Positions 6,570 to 7,151 of a DNA stretch of 7,151 nt are shown here, in pieces; position 1 is the stretch's first letter, and each line of letters opens with the position of its first letter. A program made the translations under genes and the position numbers. The stretch lies in contig DAHWKH010000152.1 in NCBI GenBank assembly GCA_027343725.1, forward strand, positions 1 through 7,151. Direction: 5' to 3'. A model generated the notes under the pieces. The model did no database searches. It had not been told where the DNA came from and saw nothing but the letters and a program-made list of their open reading frames with translations. The stretch is from Acidiferrobacteraceae bacterium. GTDB taxonomy: Bacteria > Pseudomonadota > Gammaproteobacteria > Acidiferrobacterales > Acidiferrobacteraceae.

Positions 6570-6995
6570 ATGAACGGGCACGACCAGTCCCCTAACGGGT
6601 TGGCGACACGACTGCGCGAACGCGGGATCAACCCCACGTCGCAGCGGATCGATATCGCGCGTCTCATGCTGTGCGGCAAGGTCCACCTGACCGCCGATGA
6701 CGTCTTTCGCCTCGTGAACCAGGGGGCCGCGCACGTCTCGAAGGCGACCGTTTATAACACGCTCGGGGTTTTTGCCGCGAAGGGGCTCATTCGTGAGGTC
6801 GTCATCGATCCCTCGCGTGTCGTGTACGATTCGAACACGGAACCCCACCATCACTTCTACAACGTCGAGACCGGCGAGCTTTTGGATATCGAGTCCCCGG
6901 CCATGTCGGTCGATGGCCTGCCGCCGTTGCCCAAGGGTACGGAGATGGAGGGCGTCGAGGTGATCGTGCGATTGAAGCCCGCATCGGATGCGTGA
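6570..6995 (+). CDS. Fur-family transcriptional regulator, Irr-like
   Basis: This is a 141-aa DNA-binding metalloregulator of the Fur superfamily. The N-terminal winged helix includes RERGINPTSQR (16-26) and the recognition helix around KATVYNTLGVFAAKGLI (58-74). The dimerisation/metal half contains HHH at 93-95 followed by FYNVETGELLDIE. Likely regulatory metal ligands are His39, Asp87, His93, His95 and Asp106, by analogy with Fur/PerR. The only cysteine is Cys35; the paired CxxC structural zinc motifs of Fur, Zur and PerR are absent. The HHH-F/Y-Y...LxDIE region and the ending VEVIVRLK resemble rhizobial Irr (THHHYYLE...LVDIE, MVVRLRK). The N-terminal haem-regulatory CPWHD motif of Bradyrhizobium Irr is missing. 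The ATG lies 4 nt after the thiO stop with GAGGA (6564-6568) unusually close to it. Target genes cannot be told from the window. Confidence 0.9.
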   Translation: MNGHDQSPNGLATRLRERGINPTSQRIDIARLMLCGKVHLTADDVFRLVNQGAAHVSKATVYNTLGVFAAKGLIREVVIDPSRVVYDSNTEPHHHFYNVETGELLDIESPAMSVDGLPPLPKGTEMEGVEVIVRLKPASDA

Positions 6996-7000
6996 TCTTT

Positions 7001-7019
7001 CTTTGCGGTCCCGCCAAAG
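7001..7019 (+). other. Small imperfect hairpin between the regulator and the tRNA
   Basis: CTTTGCG (7001-7007) can pair with CGCCAAAG (7012-7019) as seven base pairs with one bulged C and a 4-nt loop. The sequence after it (GTTATAG) has no T-tract, so it is not a convincing intrinsic terminator. It may be chance or a weak processing signal. Confidence 0.25.
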
Positions 7020-7021
7020 GT

Positions 7022-7027
7022 TATAGT
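7022..7027 (+). promoter_or_regulatory. Possible -10 box (TATAGT) of the tRNA gene
   Basis: TATAGT lies 8 nt before the tRNA 5' end and is AT-rich against its surroundings. The best -35-like word is only TTTCTT (6998-7003) at 18-bp spacing. A start about 7 nt downstream would leave almost no 5' leader. Co-transcription with the regulator gene 40 nt upstream is the alternative. Confidence 0.35.
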
Positions 7028-7035
7028 AGCAGCAA

Positions 7036-7111
<76 letters not shown>

Positions 7112-7151
7112 TTATATCTATATCAAGAGCTTACAGCATTCCCTGCCAAGG

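Overview
The window is about 7.1 kb of GC-rich, densely packed, entirely plus-strand chromosomal DNA. The core order ribF-ileS-lspA-fkpB-ispH is the well-known housekeeping cluster of Gammaproteobacteria (the same order as in E. coli). The high GC, the short gaps and a rhizobial-Irr-like Fur regulator suggest a GC-rich, non-enteric gammaproteobacterium. I cannot name a genus from the sequence alone.

Layout. Bases 1-70 are an exact, out-of-frame copy of bases 132-201 and break the ribF reading frame. From about base 69 to 719 lies the 3' part of ribF (FMN/FAD synthesis). ileS (isoleucyl-tRNA synthetase, 940 aa) overlaps the ribF stop by 4 nt. lspA (signal peptidase II) starts at a GTG that shares one base with the ileS stop. 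fkpB (SlyD-like FKBP prolyl isomerase) starts 9 nt after lspA, also at GTG. ispH (last step of the MEP isoprenoid pathway) starts 1 nt after fkpB. After a 42-nt gap comes a thiO-type FAD-dependent glycine oxidase, then, 4 nt downstream, a small Fur-family regulator that resembles Irr. A tRNA-Thr (anticodon CGT) with encoded CCA closes the gene content, followed by 40 nt of AT-richer sequence with no recognised feature.

How the genes fit together. The first five genes are tightly coupled by stop/start overlaps and short gaps, so they are almost certainly one transcript. They serve flavin cofactor synthesis, isoleucine charging, lipoprotein maturation, protein folding and isoprenoid precursor synthesis. 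thiO uses FAD, the product of RibF, and in other bacteria supplies dehydroglycine for the thiazole of thiamine. The Irr-like regulator senses iron or haem status in the organisms where it has been studied. IspH is a 4Fe-4S enzyme, so a link between the two is possible, but nothing in the window proves it.

No CRISPR array, insertion sequence, phage gene or recognisable new system is present. The points most worth a second look are the frame-breaking repeat at the left edge (probably an assembly or contig-end artefact), the KMAKS variant of the KMSKS loop in IleS, the Irr-like regulator without CxxC zinc motifs, and a possible extended -10 promoter placed so that the regulator mRNA could be leaderless.
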